In this document: positions 54,014 to 62,311 of the stretch, piece by piece
How positions within the stretch are numbered: the stretch's first letter is position 1
Layout of the letters: each line of letters starts with the position of its first letter
Notes under the pieces: model-generated
Database searches by the model: none
Seen by the model: only the letters and a program-made list of their open reading frames with translations
Told to the model about the DNA's origin: nothing
From: CAYNHT01 sp964397485
GTDB taxonomy: Bacteria > Bacillota_I > Bacilli_A > RF39 > UBA660
Length of the DNA stretch: 64,000 nucleotides
Reading direction: 5' to 3'
Assembly (NCBI GenBank): GCA_964397485.1
Contig: CAYNHT010000005.1
Span: 1 to 64,000 of the forward strand
Translations under genes and position numbers: made by a program

Positions 54014-54264
54014 TCAATCACTTCTCCTTTTTGTAATTCTATGTTTTTTAAAATATTATTTAGTTTTTTATTTGTTTTGATGTACTTTTTATTTTCATTC
54101 ATTTTATCTTCTATAATTTTAGAAATGGTTTCTAAATAATCTGCTTTTTGTAAATTTATTTCAACTGCATCTATCATTTCAGCATAACAATGTTTATTAA
54201 CATCAAAAATATTATTGTAATAACAAAATTTAGTTATTTCACGAGCAAGTTCACGTTTGGTCAT
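54010..54264 (-). CDS. Small helical protein of the transfer operon
   Basis: 84 residues, helical and charged, no recognised motif (LAREITKFCYYNNIFDVNKHCYAEMIDAVEINLQKADYLETI). It overlaps the DUF3846 gene and lies one base from the TrbC-like gene. Confidence 0.55.
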   Translation of the reverse strand: MTKRELAREITKFCYYNNIFDVNKHCYAEMIDAVEINLQKADYLETISKIIEDKMNENKKYIKTNKKLNNILKNIELQKGEVID

Positions 54265-54265
54265 A

Positions 54266-54508
54266 TTATTTAAAATATCCTAAAACCCAATTTACAAATT
54301 CTGCCGTTAATAATACAGATACTCCTGCAATAATTGTTGTTTTTACTTTTCTATCATAACTAGCTTTTTGGTTATCATCACTACTAGCCATTTTCAATGC
54401 CATATCTTTTGCCACAAAAAAAGCAGTTGCACCTATTACAAATACTCTTACATATCCCATCGCATCATTAATAAGTCTAAGTACATCAGATAGGATTTCT
54501 TCCAACAA
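54266..54508 (-). CDS. TrbC/VirB2-like small membrane protein
   Basis: 80 residues with two membrane segments (about 19-40 and 57-74) separated by a charged loop (MASSDDNQKASYDRKVK). This is the usual size and layout of VirB2/TrbC pilins in Gram-positive systems. Ribosome site AGGAGG. Confidence 0.7.
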   Translation of the reverse strand: MLEEILSDVLRLINDAMGYVRVFVIGATAFFVAKDMALKMASSDDNQKASYDRKVKTTIIAGVSVLLTAEFVNWVLGYFK

Positions 54509-54534
54509 AACACCTCCTTAAGTATTAAAACTAA

Positions 54535-54672
54535 TTAATTAAACAAACCATTAAAATGATCAAATATTCCTGATATTGAATCAGTAATATTATTTTGTAA
54601 CAATCCAAATATAGCAACTACGATAACTGCACCTGTTATTATCCAAAATAACGTATTAGTATTTTCACTCAT
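54535..54672 (-). CDS. 45-residue membrane protein, possible Flp-like pilin
   Basis: ATG 54672 (AAAGGA upstream) encodes one membrane helix (TLFWIITGAVIVVAIFGLL) followed by 20 polar residues. Size and position at the head of a Tad-containing operon recall Flp pilins, but the usual G-E cut site and prepilin peptidase are not seen. Confidence 0.5.
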   Translation of the reverse strand: MSENTNTLFWIITGAVIVVAIFGLLQNNITDSISGIFDHFNGLFN

Positions 54673-54733
54673 CAAATCACATCCTTTCCAATAAAAAAAG
54701 TTTTTTGATAACGAGATCACTTTAAACTCGTAT

Positions 54734-55186
54734 TTACTTGTGCAAATCATAATCTATTCCAAGTGCTACTACAAACTTTATACACGCACTTTTTTTAATT
54801 GTATATATGATATCTTCACAAAAAGGAACATTACTTAATATGTAATCGTCTTTTCGATTTTCATAAAACATCATATTAAACACTTGAAGCTCTTCCTTAG
54901 TTAATTTTCGTAACGCTATTGTTATTTTTGATAACAAAATTATTCTTTTTTCATCATCTTTTATTTCTTTCATTAATTTATTTACTACAAAGTTCTCAAT
55001 TTTAGAATTTTTGGTTGATTGAAACTGATTATACCTGACAGTATAACTTGTCGTTATACTAGGTAATTCTTCATTAGCTATACTTAAATATTCAAGTATA
55101 GAAAAAAGTTCTGTTACTCGTCTTTTAACTTTTGTAAAGTTATAAACTTCAATAATTGGCTTACCTAATAATTTCTTCGTTCCCAT
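54734..55186 (-). CDS. ArpU-like transcription regulator of the conjugation operon
   Basis: 150 residues from ATG 55186 (AGGGGGAAATT). ITTSYTVRYNQFQSTKNSKIENFVVNKLMKEI is the ArpU/RinA-like start. KLTKEELQVFNMMFYENRKDDYILSNVPFCEDIIYTIKKSACIKFVVALGI is the helix-turn-helix end, in which the sequence equals a sigma-region-4-like fold. ArpU proteins activate late phage-type operons. An in-frame ATG at 55318 (AAGGAG) would add 44 residues; the added part spans a terminator. Confidence 0.65.
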   Translation of the reverse strand: MGTKKLLGKPIIEVYNFTKVKRRVTELFSILEYLSIANEELPSITTSYTVRYNQFQSTKNSKIENFVVNKLMKEIKDDEKRIILLSKITIALRKLTKEELQVFNMMFYENRKDDYILSNVPFCEDIIYTIKKSACIKFVVALGIDYDLHK

Positions 55187-55206
55187 AATTTCCCCCTTCG
55201 TATACA

Positions 55207-55368
55207 AAAAAAGAGAATAAATAAGTATGAACTCATTAATTCTCTTTTCTCGCAAAAATAAATTAGTTGTATAAGATTCAAAAATTTTTTTCTTATGTTT
55301 TCTCATTAATTGCTGCATTTCATCACTCCTTATACAAAAAGAAGCAGCCCAAATAAAGGTACTGCTTC
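55207..55368 (-). terminator. Two terminators in the leader of the conjugation operon
   Basis: First: GAAGCAG (55341-55347) with CTGCTTC (55362-55368), then TTTTT. Second: AAAAGAGAAT (55209-55218) with ATTCTCTTTT (55239-55248), then more T. Each is followed by GTATA and a GAAGG/AAGGAG site. A short peptide MKCSN could be translated between them. Confidence 0.65.
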
Positions 55369-55433
55369 TCACTAATTGCAATATATACTAACATTTTTAT
55401 TAGCAAAAGGCAATCATTTTTGCTTCAAAACAC

Positions 55434-55496
55434 AAAAAAGCAACAATTATTTTTTTTGTTGCTTCATATAATTTTCTTGTATTTTACTATATTATA
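55434..55496 (-). promoter_or_regulatory. Extended -10 promoter and hairpin upstream of the conjugation operon
   Basis: TGATATAAT (TATAAT at 55496-55491) is followed by AAGCAAC/GTTGCTT (55438-55444, 55458-55464) with six T. It may end the type III R-M transcript, or be a third leader terminator. A further promoter (TTGCCT, 17 bp, TAGTAT) lies near 55386-55415. The rest of 55187-55676 shows no gene. Confidence 0.5.
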
Positions 55497-55676
55497 TCAC
55501 TTGACTTTGGATAATCATAGGGATAAATTTTCGGATATATTTTCTGATGAAAAATAGGATTGAAGTTTTTCTTTCATATAAAACAATGTATATTGAATTA
55601 TAATCTTGTATATCCGATTCGTTGTTTATTTTCTCATTTCTAAACTTAATAAAATACTTTTGTTTTTTAGAACTAA

Positions 55677-58241
55677 TTATCTTTCTATCTCATCAAGCAA
55701 ATTATCTAATTCACTAACAAATGAATCAAGTTTGTCTTCTCTTAGATATTGAAAAAATATTTCATAATCATTTGGGCTTAGGAAATAGAATAAATACTTT
55801 TCATCTATACCGTTCTCGTTCAACTTTTTATTCAACAAACTAAAATGTTCTTTTGCAGCTCTATTTTTACCCTTATTTTCTGCTGAAGCATCACCATCTT
55901 CTTTAATCTCTATGAAAACAAACACATCTTCAGTCTTATCTAATTTAATAATAAAATCAGGATTAAAAGAACCAACTTTAGTATGAGAATTTAACTTATA
56001 CGAATATTCTATGCTATAAAATCCTATATTCCTTGATTTAATCCATGCCTGGATTTTTTGTGTATTTTTATTTTTTAGTAAATATTTCTTCAAGAATTTA
56101 TACTCTGAATCTGCAGTAGCAATTACCGTATTTAAAGGTGTCTTAAAATCATAATGATTTATCTCAGTATATGCTTGCCTAGGAAATGTTTCATCTTCTA
56201 TAAAGCTATCTATTATTAACTTCTGTTCATCATTTGGCATTTCATTCTTATATTGGTTTGTATAAAATAGCATAGAATCAATTCTAAAAGAAGAAATTCC
56301 CCTTGTTTCATCCCTCATATCAACTGTGCTAATATTTTCAATCTCTGTTGATTTAATTGTATTTATTACATTCTTACTTCTAGGTCTAAATAATGTAGAA
56401 AAAGCAGTAAATATTTTATTAGCATTTTCTTCTATGAGAATATCTCCACTTATTCCTACACTTTGCATTGATTTTCTAATAATAGCTTCTATTTTATCTC
56501 GTGGTGGAAGATTTTCTTTAGAATATACTAAATTATCGCCTAACCCAAGAATATTTGTTTCCCAATCTCTTAATCTAAATTCACGATAAATTTTATCTAA
56601 AACTTCATTAACAGTTTTATTTCTAAGTTTAATGTTGTATTCAATATTCCTTCTCTTACCTGTTAAAAGGTTTTCATATTCAGTTTCTTTTGTAGATGAT
56701 AAAATTTGACTCTTAAGTTTTATTCCATTTTCCCATGACTTTGTGTAATTCAAATTTTTTACCTTTGTATTAACCTCTTTTTCTTCCTTATCATATATTA
56801 AGTTTTTTACAGTAAAGTTATATTTGTTTCTATCCCCAATATATTTAACAGTACTTATAATTTTTGTTTCTATTTCAAGCACTTCATTAACCAATGATCT
56901 TATATTTTTACTCCAATTATCATGATTAAACACTATAACCGATGGCTGTGGATTTGAATATTCTAGAGGGATTCTAAGTCCTCTACCTAAAACTTGAGCT
57001 ATTAAAAGTTTAGAATTAAACGCTCTATCTTCCCATGGAACTATTTGAAAAACATTCTTTACATCCCAACCTTCTGTAAGCATACTCACAGAAATAATCC
57101 ATTCAAAAGAATTATCTTTGCTATCAACAAAATCTAACATACTTATATTAGCTTTATGTTTTGCATCTGAAGTTACTATTAGAACTCTTCTTTCCGCTGT
57201 TTCTTTTTCAATTTTTTCAAAATTACATAAAAAGTCTATAAAATCTTCATATAAATTCTTAGCACTTTTTATATCTTTAGTAATTAAAATAGATATGGGT
57301 TTAATATTGGGATACTTTCTTTTGTTTGTTTCATGATTTTCTCTTATCTTCTGAAATTTATATTCTATATCTCTAGAAACATCATCTTTTTGAACATAAT
57401 CAATAGTTTTTACAATTCTATCATCGATAGCATTTCTCAATGAATATCTATAAATAACATCATTGAAATATTCATCATCTGTATATGCTGTTCCCGTAAA
57501 ACCAAGGATATACTTAAATTTATAATTTTCATTTAAAAGAAATTCCTTCCATTTCTTTATATCTTTTTCATTAGTATTGTTAAAAATATGATGAGATTCG
57601 TCATTTAACACAAGTGTATCTTCGCCACCATTTTTAAAACTATCTGTTATTGATGATCCGGTAGTGTCATATACTGCATGGATATTTTCAACACAAATAT
57701 CTCCATCACGTATAGTAGAATCCGCACTTATAATTCTAGGAAATATTCCTTCCACTTCTTCGGGGATGGCATTTCTTAGATCAGTATTAGATGATAGTTC
57801 TTCGAATTTTTTTGTTAATCCCTTTTCAATAGTTAAAGATGGACACAGCACTAAAACTCTATTTACAACCTTTTCAGATAATAAAATTTGAGCTATTCCA
57901 TAAATTACATATGATTTACCTGTACCAGTTGCTAAGTCGATATTAGCAAAAAGTTTATTTTTCATTTGAAGTTTAGAATTATAATCATAAAGATTTTGAT
58001 ATTTCTTTCTTAACTCTGGGTTATTATCATAATTTTCCTTAACAATATCTTCTACTGAATTATACATGCCAGACGCTAGATAAACTATAGCAGATTTAAT
58101 TGCATCTTTTTGATAATTTCTATCCCCACACAAAACCTCTAAAAAAACTTCCCACTTATCTAAATTTAGTATAGATTTATCATAATTTTTATTTACTTTA
58201 ATGACTAAATCCTTTTGGTTAAATACAATTTTATTTTCCAT
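55677..58241 (-). CDS. res: Type III restriction endonuclease subunit Res
   Basis: 854 residues. Motif I DLATGTGKSYVIYG near 100-110, motif II VLNDESHHIF near 213, FTGTAYT (motif III), VSMLTEGWDVKNV and QVLGRGLRIPL (motifs V and VI). The C-terminal nuclease shows SFNPDFIIKLDKTEDVFVFIEIKEDG (PD-(D/E)xK). It needs Mod for target recognition and cuts DNA about 25 bp from paired head-to-head sites. The start overlaps Mod by 11 bases. Confidence 0.93.
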   Translation of the reverse strand: MENKIVFNQKDLVIKVNKNYDKSILNLDKWEVFLEVLCGDRNYQKDAIKSAIVYLASGMYNSVEDIVKENYDNNPELRKKYQNLYDYNSKLQMKNKLFANIDLATGTGKSYVIYGIAQILLSEKVVNRVLVLCPSLTIEKGLTKKFEELSSNTDLRNAIPEEVEGIFPRIISADSTIRDGDICVENIHAVYDTTGSSITDSFKNGGEDTLVLNDESHHIFNNTNEKDIKKWKEFLLNENYKFKYILGFTGTAYTDDEYFNDVIYRYSLRNAIDDRIVKTIDYVQKDDVSRDIEYKFQKIRENHETNKRKYPNIKPISILITKDIKSAKNLYEDFIDFLCNFEKIEKETAERRVLIVTSDAKHKANISMLDFVDSKDNSFEWIISVSMLTEGWDVKNVFQIVPWEDRAFNSKLLIAQVLGRGLRIPLEYSNPQPSVIVFNHDNWSKNIRSLVNEVLEIETKIISTVKYIGDRNKYNFTVKNLIYDKEEKEVNTKVKNLNYTKSWENGIKLKSQILSSTKETEYENLLTGKRRNIEYNIKLRNKTVNEVLDKIYREFRLRDWETNILGLGDNLVYSKENLPPRDKIEAIIRKSMQSVGISGDILIEENANKIFTAFSTLFRPRSKNVINTIKSTEIENISTVDMRDETRGISSFRIDSMLFYTNQYKNEMPNDEQKLIIDSFIEDETFPRQAYTEINHYDFKTPLNTVIATADSEYKFLKKYLLKNKNTQKIQAWIKSRNIGFYSIEYSYKLNSHTKVGSFNPDFIIKLDKTEDVFVFIEIKEDGDASAENKGKNRAAKEHFSLLNKKLNENGIDEKYLFYFLSPNDYEIFFQYLREDKLDSFVSELDNLLDEIER

Positions 58242-59373
58242 TCTGCTTCTCCTTTGATAAAGATACAGTTACATCATTTCCATATACATCAGTAAATATA
58301 NNNNNNNNNNNNNNNNNNNNNNNNNNNNNNNNNNNNNNNNNNNNNNNNNNNNNNNNNNNNNNNNNNNNNNNNNNNNNNNNNNNNNNNNNNNNNNNNNNNN
58401 TGATCAAATCACCTTCATTAGTAGAAGCTTTTATAATCCTTGCAAGCAGTTCCTCCGGCTTCTGTGTTGGGTAACCAACTATTTCACTAGACGTGGCTGC
58501 TTGCTGGAAAGACATAACATCATCCCATACATCATTCAAAGCTATACCTTTTAATTCGTCTAAATATTGTCTCTCTCCGCTACTTCTGTCATCCCTGTAT
58601 TTTCTACCATTTTTATCTACCTTTTTAAATCTATCTAAATATTCTTGTTTATAATCTGAGATATATTGTTTATTAAAAATAAAATTCGAAGATTTTGTAT
58701 AATATAAAACCACATCGTGTCCTCTTATCCAATTTTCAGCTTTTGTCTTATATCCAGATGATGTTTTTGTAAACCAAATTATTTGCCTTCTATAATTGTT
58801 TTTTCCAAAAACTTCATCCATTATACACTTGATATAATCCACCATTTTTTCATCTAAATGTACATAAATAGAGCCATCATCTGACAGTATTTCTCTTGCA
58901 ATTATCAATCTTCTACGTATAAATTCCAGAAATTCTGCCCCTTTTTTCTTATCAGTATATGCTTTTGCTCCTTCTTTATTCTGAAATTCATCCTGAGTCG
59001 CAAAAGGTGGGTCTATGTATATTAACTTCACTTTTCCTTTAATCTTATCTTTAATTAAAGGATCTCTATTTTCATTGATTGTTTTTAATAATTGAAGGTT
59101 GTCTCCAAATACAATCATATTTTTCCATCCATCTTCAAATTCCGGATGTTCAGTTCCATTAAATACGCGTTCCAATTGTAGCGGAACAGGAAGAGTACCA
59201 TCTTCACCAGCAAGCACATCTTCTTTTCTCATTTTACCTGCATAAGTTAGTTCATACTCCTCTTGAAGATTTGGAAATAATAAATACTTATAATCTTCCG
59301 GAATTTGTTCGCCTGATTCTATTAAACTAATTAAGTATTTTTTATCTATTTCTGACGTCTTCATTATATTCAC
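58231..59373 (-). CDS. mod: Type III DNA methyltransferase Mod (contains assembly gap)
   Basis: 380 codons are shown, but 34 are hidden by the N-run, so the true length is unknown and the frame across the gap is assumed. Motif IV LIYIDPPFATQDEF (DPPF) near 120, then DGSIYVHLDEKMVDYIK, the target region WFTKTSSGYKTKAENWIRGHDV, and VGYPTQKPEELLARIIKASTNEGDLI, after which motif I (FxGxG) must fall in the gap. Adenine-N6 methyltransferase of the beta group. Usual Mod proteins are 500-650 residues, so about 100-250 residues may be missing. Confidence 0.85.
   Translation of the reverse strand: MNIMKTSEIDKKYLISLIESGEQIPEDYKYLLFPNLQEEYELTYAGKMRKEDVLAGEDGTLPVPLQLERVFNGTEHPEFEDGWKNMIVFGDNLQLLKTINENRDPLIKDKIKGKVKLIYIDPPFATQDEFQNKEGAKAYTDKKKGAEFLEFIRRRLIIAREILSDDGSIYVHLDEKMVDYIKCIMDEVFGKNNYRRQIIWFTKTSSGYKTKAENWIRGHDVVLYYTKSSNFIFNKQYISDYKQEYLDRFKKVDKNGRKYRDDRSSGERQYLDELKGIALNDVWDDVMSFQQAATSSEIVGYPTQKPEELLARIIKASTNEGDLIXXXXXXXXXXXXXXXXXXXXXXXXXXXXXXXXXXIFTDVYGNDVTVSLSKEKQNGK
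58301..58400. other. Assembly gap (100 N)
   Basis: Exactly 100 undetermined bases inside mod, a customary placeholder for a gap of unknown size. Nothing can be said about this part. Confidence 0.98.
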
Positions 59374-59416
59374 CTCTATATATTATCTTCGTAAAGTCGC
59401 ATTTTCACTCCATGAT

Positions 59417-59445
59417 ATTATATCAAAAATTTAGGTTTATTTCAA
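59417..59445 (-). promoter_or_regulatory. Promoter of the type III R-M operon
   Basis: TTGAAA (59445-59440), 17-bp spacer, TATAAT (59422-59417). No leader hairpin follows, unlike the other operons. The ribosome site GAGGTGA precedes the ATG at 59373. Confidence 0.7.
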
Positions 59446-59811
59446 TAAAAATTGGTACATTCCTGATAGTGCTTCAACAAATCGTATAATAATGATAAAG
59501 TTTATTTTTTTCTTCCAAGTTTTTCATATGTTTTTTTGTTTTTAAGAACTTAGAAAATAAAATTATCACATTGCTACGCTCTTTAACATTAATAGATATT
59601 CTACCGTGTCAAAATAACCTTACACAAAATCCTTACTTATTTTTTTAGATATCTCCTTGATACTACAAATTTGAACAATTCGTATAAGCCCGATTACTAC
59701 TATCCACTTTCTATACAGTCTAGAAATTATATTATTTTTGTAAAAATTTGCTAGTTTTTATGTTAAATATAAAAATGTATATTAAAATCTTCAATACTTT
59801 TAAAATTAATT
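59446..59811. other. Intergenic, no gene seen
   Basis: AT-rich spacer between the divergently placed mod promoter and the recombinase terminator. I see no coding frame, hairpin or repeat of note. Confidence 0.5.
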
Positions 59812-59844
59812 AAAAACCTCAATATTCTTATTATTGAGGTTTTT
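59812..59844. terminator. Terminator of recombinase 2
   Basis: A perfect 13-bp stem AAAAACCTCAATA/TATTGAGGTTTTT beyond the recombinase stop; works in both directions. Confidence 0.85.
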
Positions 59845-61297
59845 AATTATTAAATTCTATATCCTTTATTACTATTTTTTTATTAACTTTTTCTACTACT
59901 ATATATTTAACAAACTGTTCTAAAAAAGTTCTTCTTTCTAAATTAGTTAATTTTATCCAATTCTTTTTAACATTAGTCATTTCTTTTTTAATATCTTCAA
60001 GTGAGTATTTATCTTTTTTATCTTCTTCTTTATATTTTCCTAATTCAATATTTAATAAATTTCTTTTTTCTTCTAGTTTTTCTAATACTAAACGATACTC
60101 ATCAAATTCAATTGATCCTTTAATAAATTGATCTCTAACTTCATCTTTCTTATTATATAATTTTTCAATTTCTTTTTCGATATTGCTAGCTAATTTTTTA
60201 TTTTCATCTTTCTTAACTTCACTTAATATTATACTTTCATCTGGCATAAAATTTTTTATTTTCTTTAGCAAACCAACAAAGGCATCTTCAATTTTACTAT
60301 GTGAGAAACCAGGTTCTGTACAAGTTCCATTTAATCTATTATTACAAGCATAAGTTATATAAGTTACACCGTTCTTTTTTTGTTGTCTAGCATGCATGGA
60401 ACCATCACAGGCACCACATTTCATTACTCGATAATAATAGGTATTTTCACTAGGATATTTTTTAGATTTAAACTGTCCTCTTTTTTTCATTGTTTCCCCG
60501 ACTAATTCGAATTTTTCTTCATCTACGATTGGTTCAACATCAACACCATCAGTTTCAAAAGCACGATGTCTTATTTTTTTATTAACACCATATCTAACCC
60601 TTCCTATATATAAAGGATTAGTTAAGATAGATCGAATGGTTGATTGACTCCATTTTCCACCACGTTTCGTTTGAACATTTTCATCATTCATTATTTTACA
60701 TATTCCTAACATTGAAGTTCCTTTTATATATTCATCGTATATTCTATTAACTACTACTCTTTCAATTTCATTTACTTTAAGTATTCCTTCTCCTACTATA
60801 TAATCATATCCGTATACTCCATTAGTATTAGTATAATTGCCTTCTTTTGTTTTTTGCTCATATCCAAATGATACTCTTTCTGCTAGGTTTTCTCTTTCAA
60901 ATTCAGCGAACGTTCCCAGTATCTTAACAAACATTCTCCCTACTGCATTACTAGTATCTAATTTTTCAGTATGGGAATTAACCGAACAATCATACTTTTC
61001 AAACAAATTAATTAATTCCATCAAATTTAGTAATGATCTAGTTAGGCGATCTAACTTATAAACCAATACATTTTCAATCTTTTTTGTTTTAACATCATTA
61101 ATCAGTCTAGTAATTTCTGGTCTGTCTACAATATTCTTTCCACTTATCCCGTCATCAATATAAAAGTCATAAATATCCCAGTCATGGACTTCAGCATATT
61201 TAGTTAGTTTATCTTTTTGAGCATTAATCGAAAATCCTTCCCTAGCTTGTTCTTCAGTAGAAACTCTAATATAAATCCCCGTTGGCATTTTTAACAT
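59843..61297 (-). CDS. Large serine recombinase 2 (integrase of the conjugative element)
   Basis: 484 residues. Resolvase domain with catalytic Ser in YIRVSTEEQ, DDGISGKN, YKLDRLTRSLLNLM, FAEFERENLAERV; recombinase domain GGKWSQSTIRSILTNPLYIGRVRYG; zinc-ribbon CGACDGSMHARQ ... CNNRLNGTCTEPG; C-terminal coiled coil. It reads away from the attachment site 280 bp off, the usual position of an integrase, and probably made the dacF insertion. Its ribosome site AGGAGG is partly paired in a hairpin (61308-61331). Confidence 0.94.
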   Translation of the reverse strand: MLKMPTGIYIRVSTEEQAREGFSINAQKDKLTKYAEVHDWDIYDFYIDDGISGKNIVDRPEITRLINDVKTKKIENVLVYKLDRLTRSLLNLMELINLFEKYDCSVNSHTEKLDTSNAVGRMFVKILGTFAEFERENLAERVSFGYEQKTKEGNYTNTNGVYGYDYIVGEGILKVNEIERVVVNRIYDEYIKGTSMLGICKIMNDENVQTKRGGKWSQSTIRSILTNPLYIGRVRYGVNKKIRHRAFETDGVDVEPIVDEEKFELVGETMKKRGQFKSKKYPSENTYYYRVMKCGACDGSMHARQQKKNGVTYITYACNNRLNGTCTEPGFSHSKIEDAFVGLLKKIKNFMPDESIILSEVKKDENKKLASNIEKEIEKLYNKKDEVRDQFIKGSIEFDEYRLVLEKLEEKRNLLNIELGKYKEEDKKDKYSLEDIKKEMTNVKKNWIKLTNLERRTFLEQFVKYIVVEKVNKKIVIKDIEFNN

Positions 61298-61307
61298 AAA
61301 TTTTTCC

Positions 61308-61331
61308 TCCTATTTAATTTTTCAAATAGGA
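61308..61331 (-). promoter_or_regulatory. Hairpin that hides the ribosome site of recombinase 2
   Basis: TCCTATTT (61331-61324) and AAATAGGA (61315-61308) form an 8-bp stem whose 3' arm contains the first bases of AGGAGG. The stop of a 35-codon ORF lies in it, so ribosomes finishing that ORF could open the stem. Confidence 0.55.
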
Positions 61332-61421
61332 CTCCTTTAAAATTCTAGGAACACTAGTACTAAGAAAAAATTTCATCATCTTAATTTGTAGTTTTCTACT
61401 TATCAATTTTTCTATATCCAT
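61314..61421 (-). CDS. 35-residue FFxxTSxPRI microprotein upstream of recombinase 2
   Basis: ATG 61421 with GAGGATGATAATT before it; the product includes KMMKFFLSTSVPRILKESY. The same FFxxTS[IV]PRI motif is in the 30-codon ORF at 20424. The ORF ends 16 bases before the recombinase start inside the ribosome-site hairpin, which suggests translational coupling. Confidence 0.6.
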   Translation of the reverse strand: MDIEKLISRKLQIKMMKFFLSTSVPRILKESYLKN

Positions 61422-61550
61422 AATTATCATCCTCACAGTCTAATAAATTATAGATATGAGTCCAAAAATTATTCCAAAATTGATGTTCTTTTCCCACTAC
61501 TTTTAAGTCGACAAATTTTTCTCAAAATCGTGTTTTCCCTTATTTTACGT

Positions 61551-61580
61551 TACTTTTTTATTGCATTATTACGGTACGAC
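61551..61580. other. Right attachment junction and end repeat
   Basis: Bases 61551-61571 are the inverted partner of 27608-27628. The core GTAC (61574-61577) is followed by dacF sequence. Together with the left junction it rebuilds the uninterrupted target: AATAATGTC-GTAC-GTTTC. Confidence 0.75.
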
Positions 61581-62213
61581 ATTATTAGTATTAACTAGCC
61601 AAACCTTTTCATCAGTATCAGCTCTTAAATAATCTTCATAGATTGAAGTATATTTTAAGACTTCATCATATTTAACTAGTTCTTTTGCCATCATAGCCAT
61701 ATCATAAGCACTTGAATAATGATTGGCGGCATCTAACCCATGTGGGTTTTTAAAATTAGTGTTTTTTAATCCTAATTCTTTTGCTCTTTTATTCATCATA
61801 CTTACAAATTGTTGTTCTGTTCCAGCAATCTTTTCACCCAATGCTACAATAGCATCATTTCCACTTGCTATAGCAACCCCTTTAAAAAGATCTCTAACGC
61901 TCATTTTTTCTCCAGTTGATAATAATATTTGACTACCACCCATACCAGATGCATTCGCACTTATAGTAACCATTTCATCCCAACTAATTATTCCTTTTTC
62001 AATACTTTCTATTACTAAAAGCATTCCCATTATCTTTGTCATTGAAGCAGGAACTAATTTTTCATGAGGATTTTTTTCAAAAATTATTTCACCAGTACTA
62101 GCTTCTATTAAAATCGCACTTTTCGCACTTTCTGCTAAATTAAGTTGTTCTGCTTTAACATAAGATATAGGCATTAACAATAAAACTAACAAACATATTA
62201 ATATTTTTTTCAT
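61569..62213 (-). pseudogene. dacF: D-Ala-D-Ala carboxypeptidase, 5' half (split dacF)
   Basis: Signal peptide (MKKILICLLVLLLMPISYVKA), then AKSAILIEASTGEIIFEKNPHEKLVPASMTKIM with catalytic SxxK (SMTK near 59), ASGNDA (SGN near 117) and GLKNTNFKNPHG. The coding sequence of the host ends near 61578, and the last codons and the TAA are element DNA. The KTG motif and the C-terminal domain are at 10810-11328. The secreted product lacks part of the active site and should be inactive. Confidence 0.92.
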
Positions 62214-62266
62214 GATTCACCTCTACTATTAAATTATGACAAAATTCTTTATTTAATGCTTTTTAA

Positions 62267-62295
62267 TTGATTTTTATTGAAATAATAGTTATAAT
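62267..62295 (+). promoter_or_regulatory. Promoter of the first vanY-like gene
   Basis: TTGATT (62267-62272), 17-bp spacer, TATAAT (62290-62295), 17 bases before the ATG. Confidence 0.7.
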
Positions 62296-62311
62296 AAACT
62301 TAGGTGATGAT

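Noticed and set aside
55186..55381. Longer N terminus of the ArpU-like gene starting at 55381
   Set aside because: The extra codons run through two terminator hairpins; ATG 55186 has a strong ribosome site and gives the normal family length. ATG 55318 remains a weak alternative.
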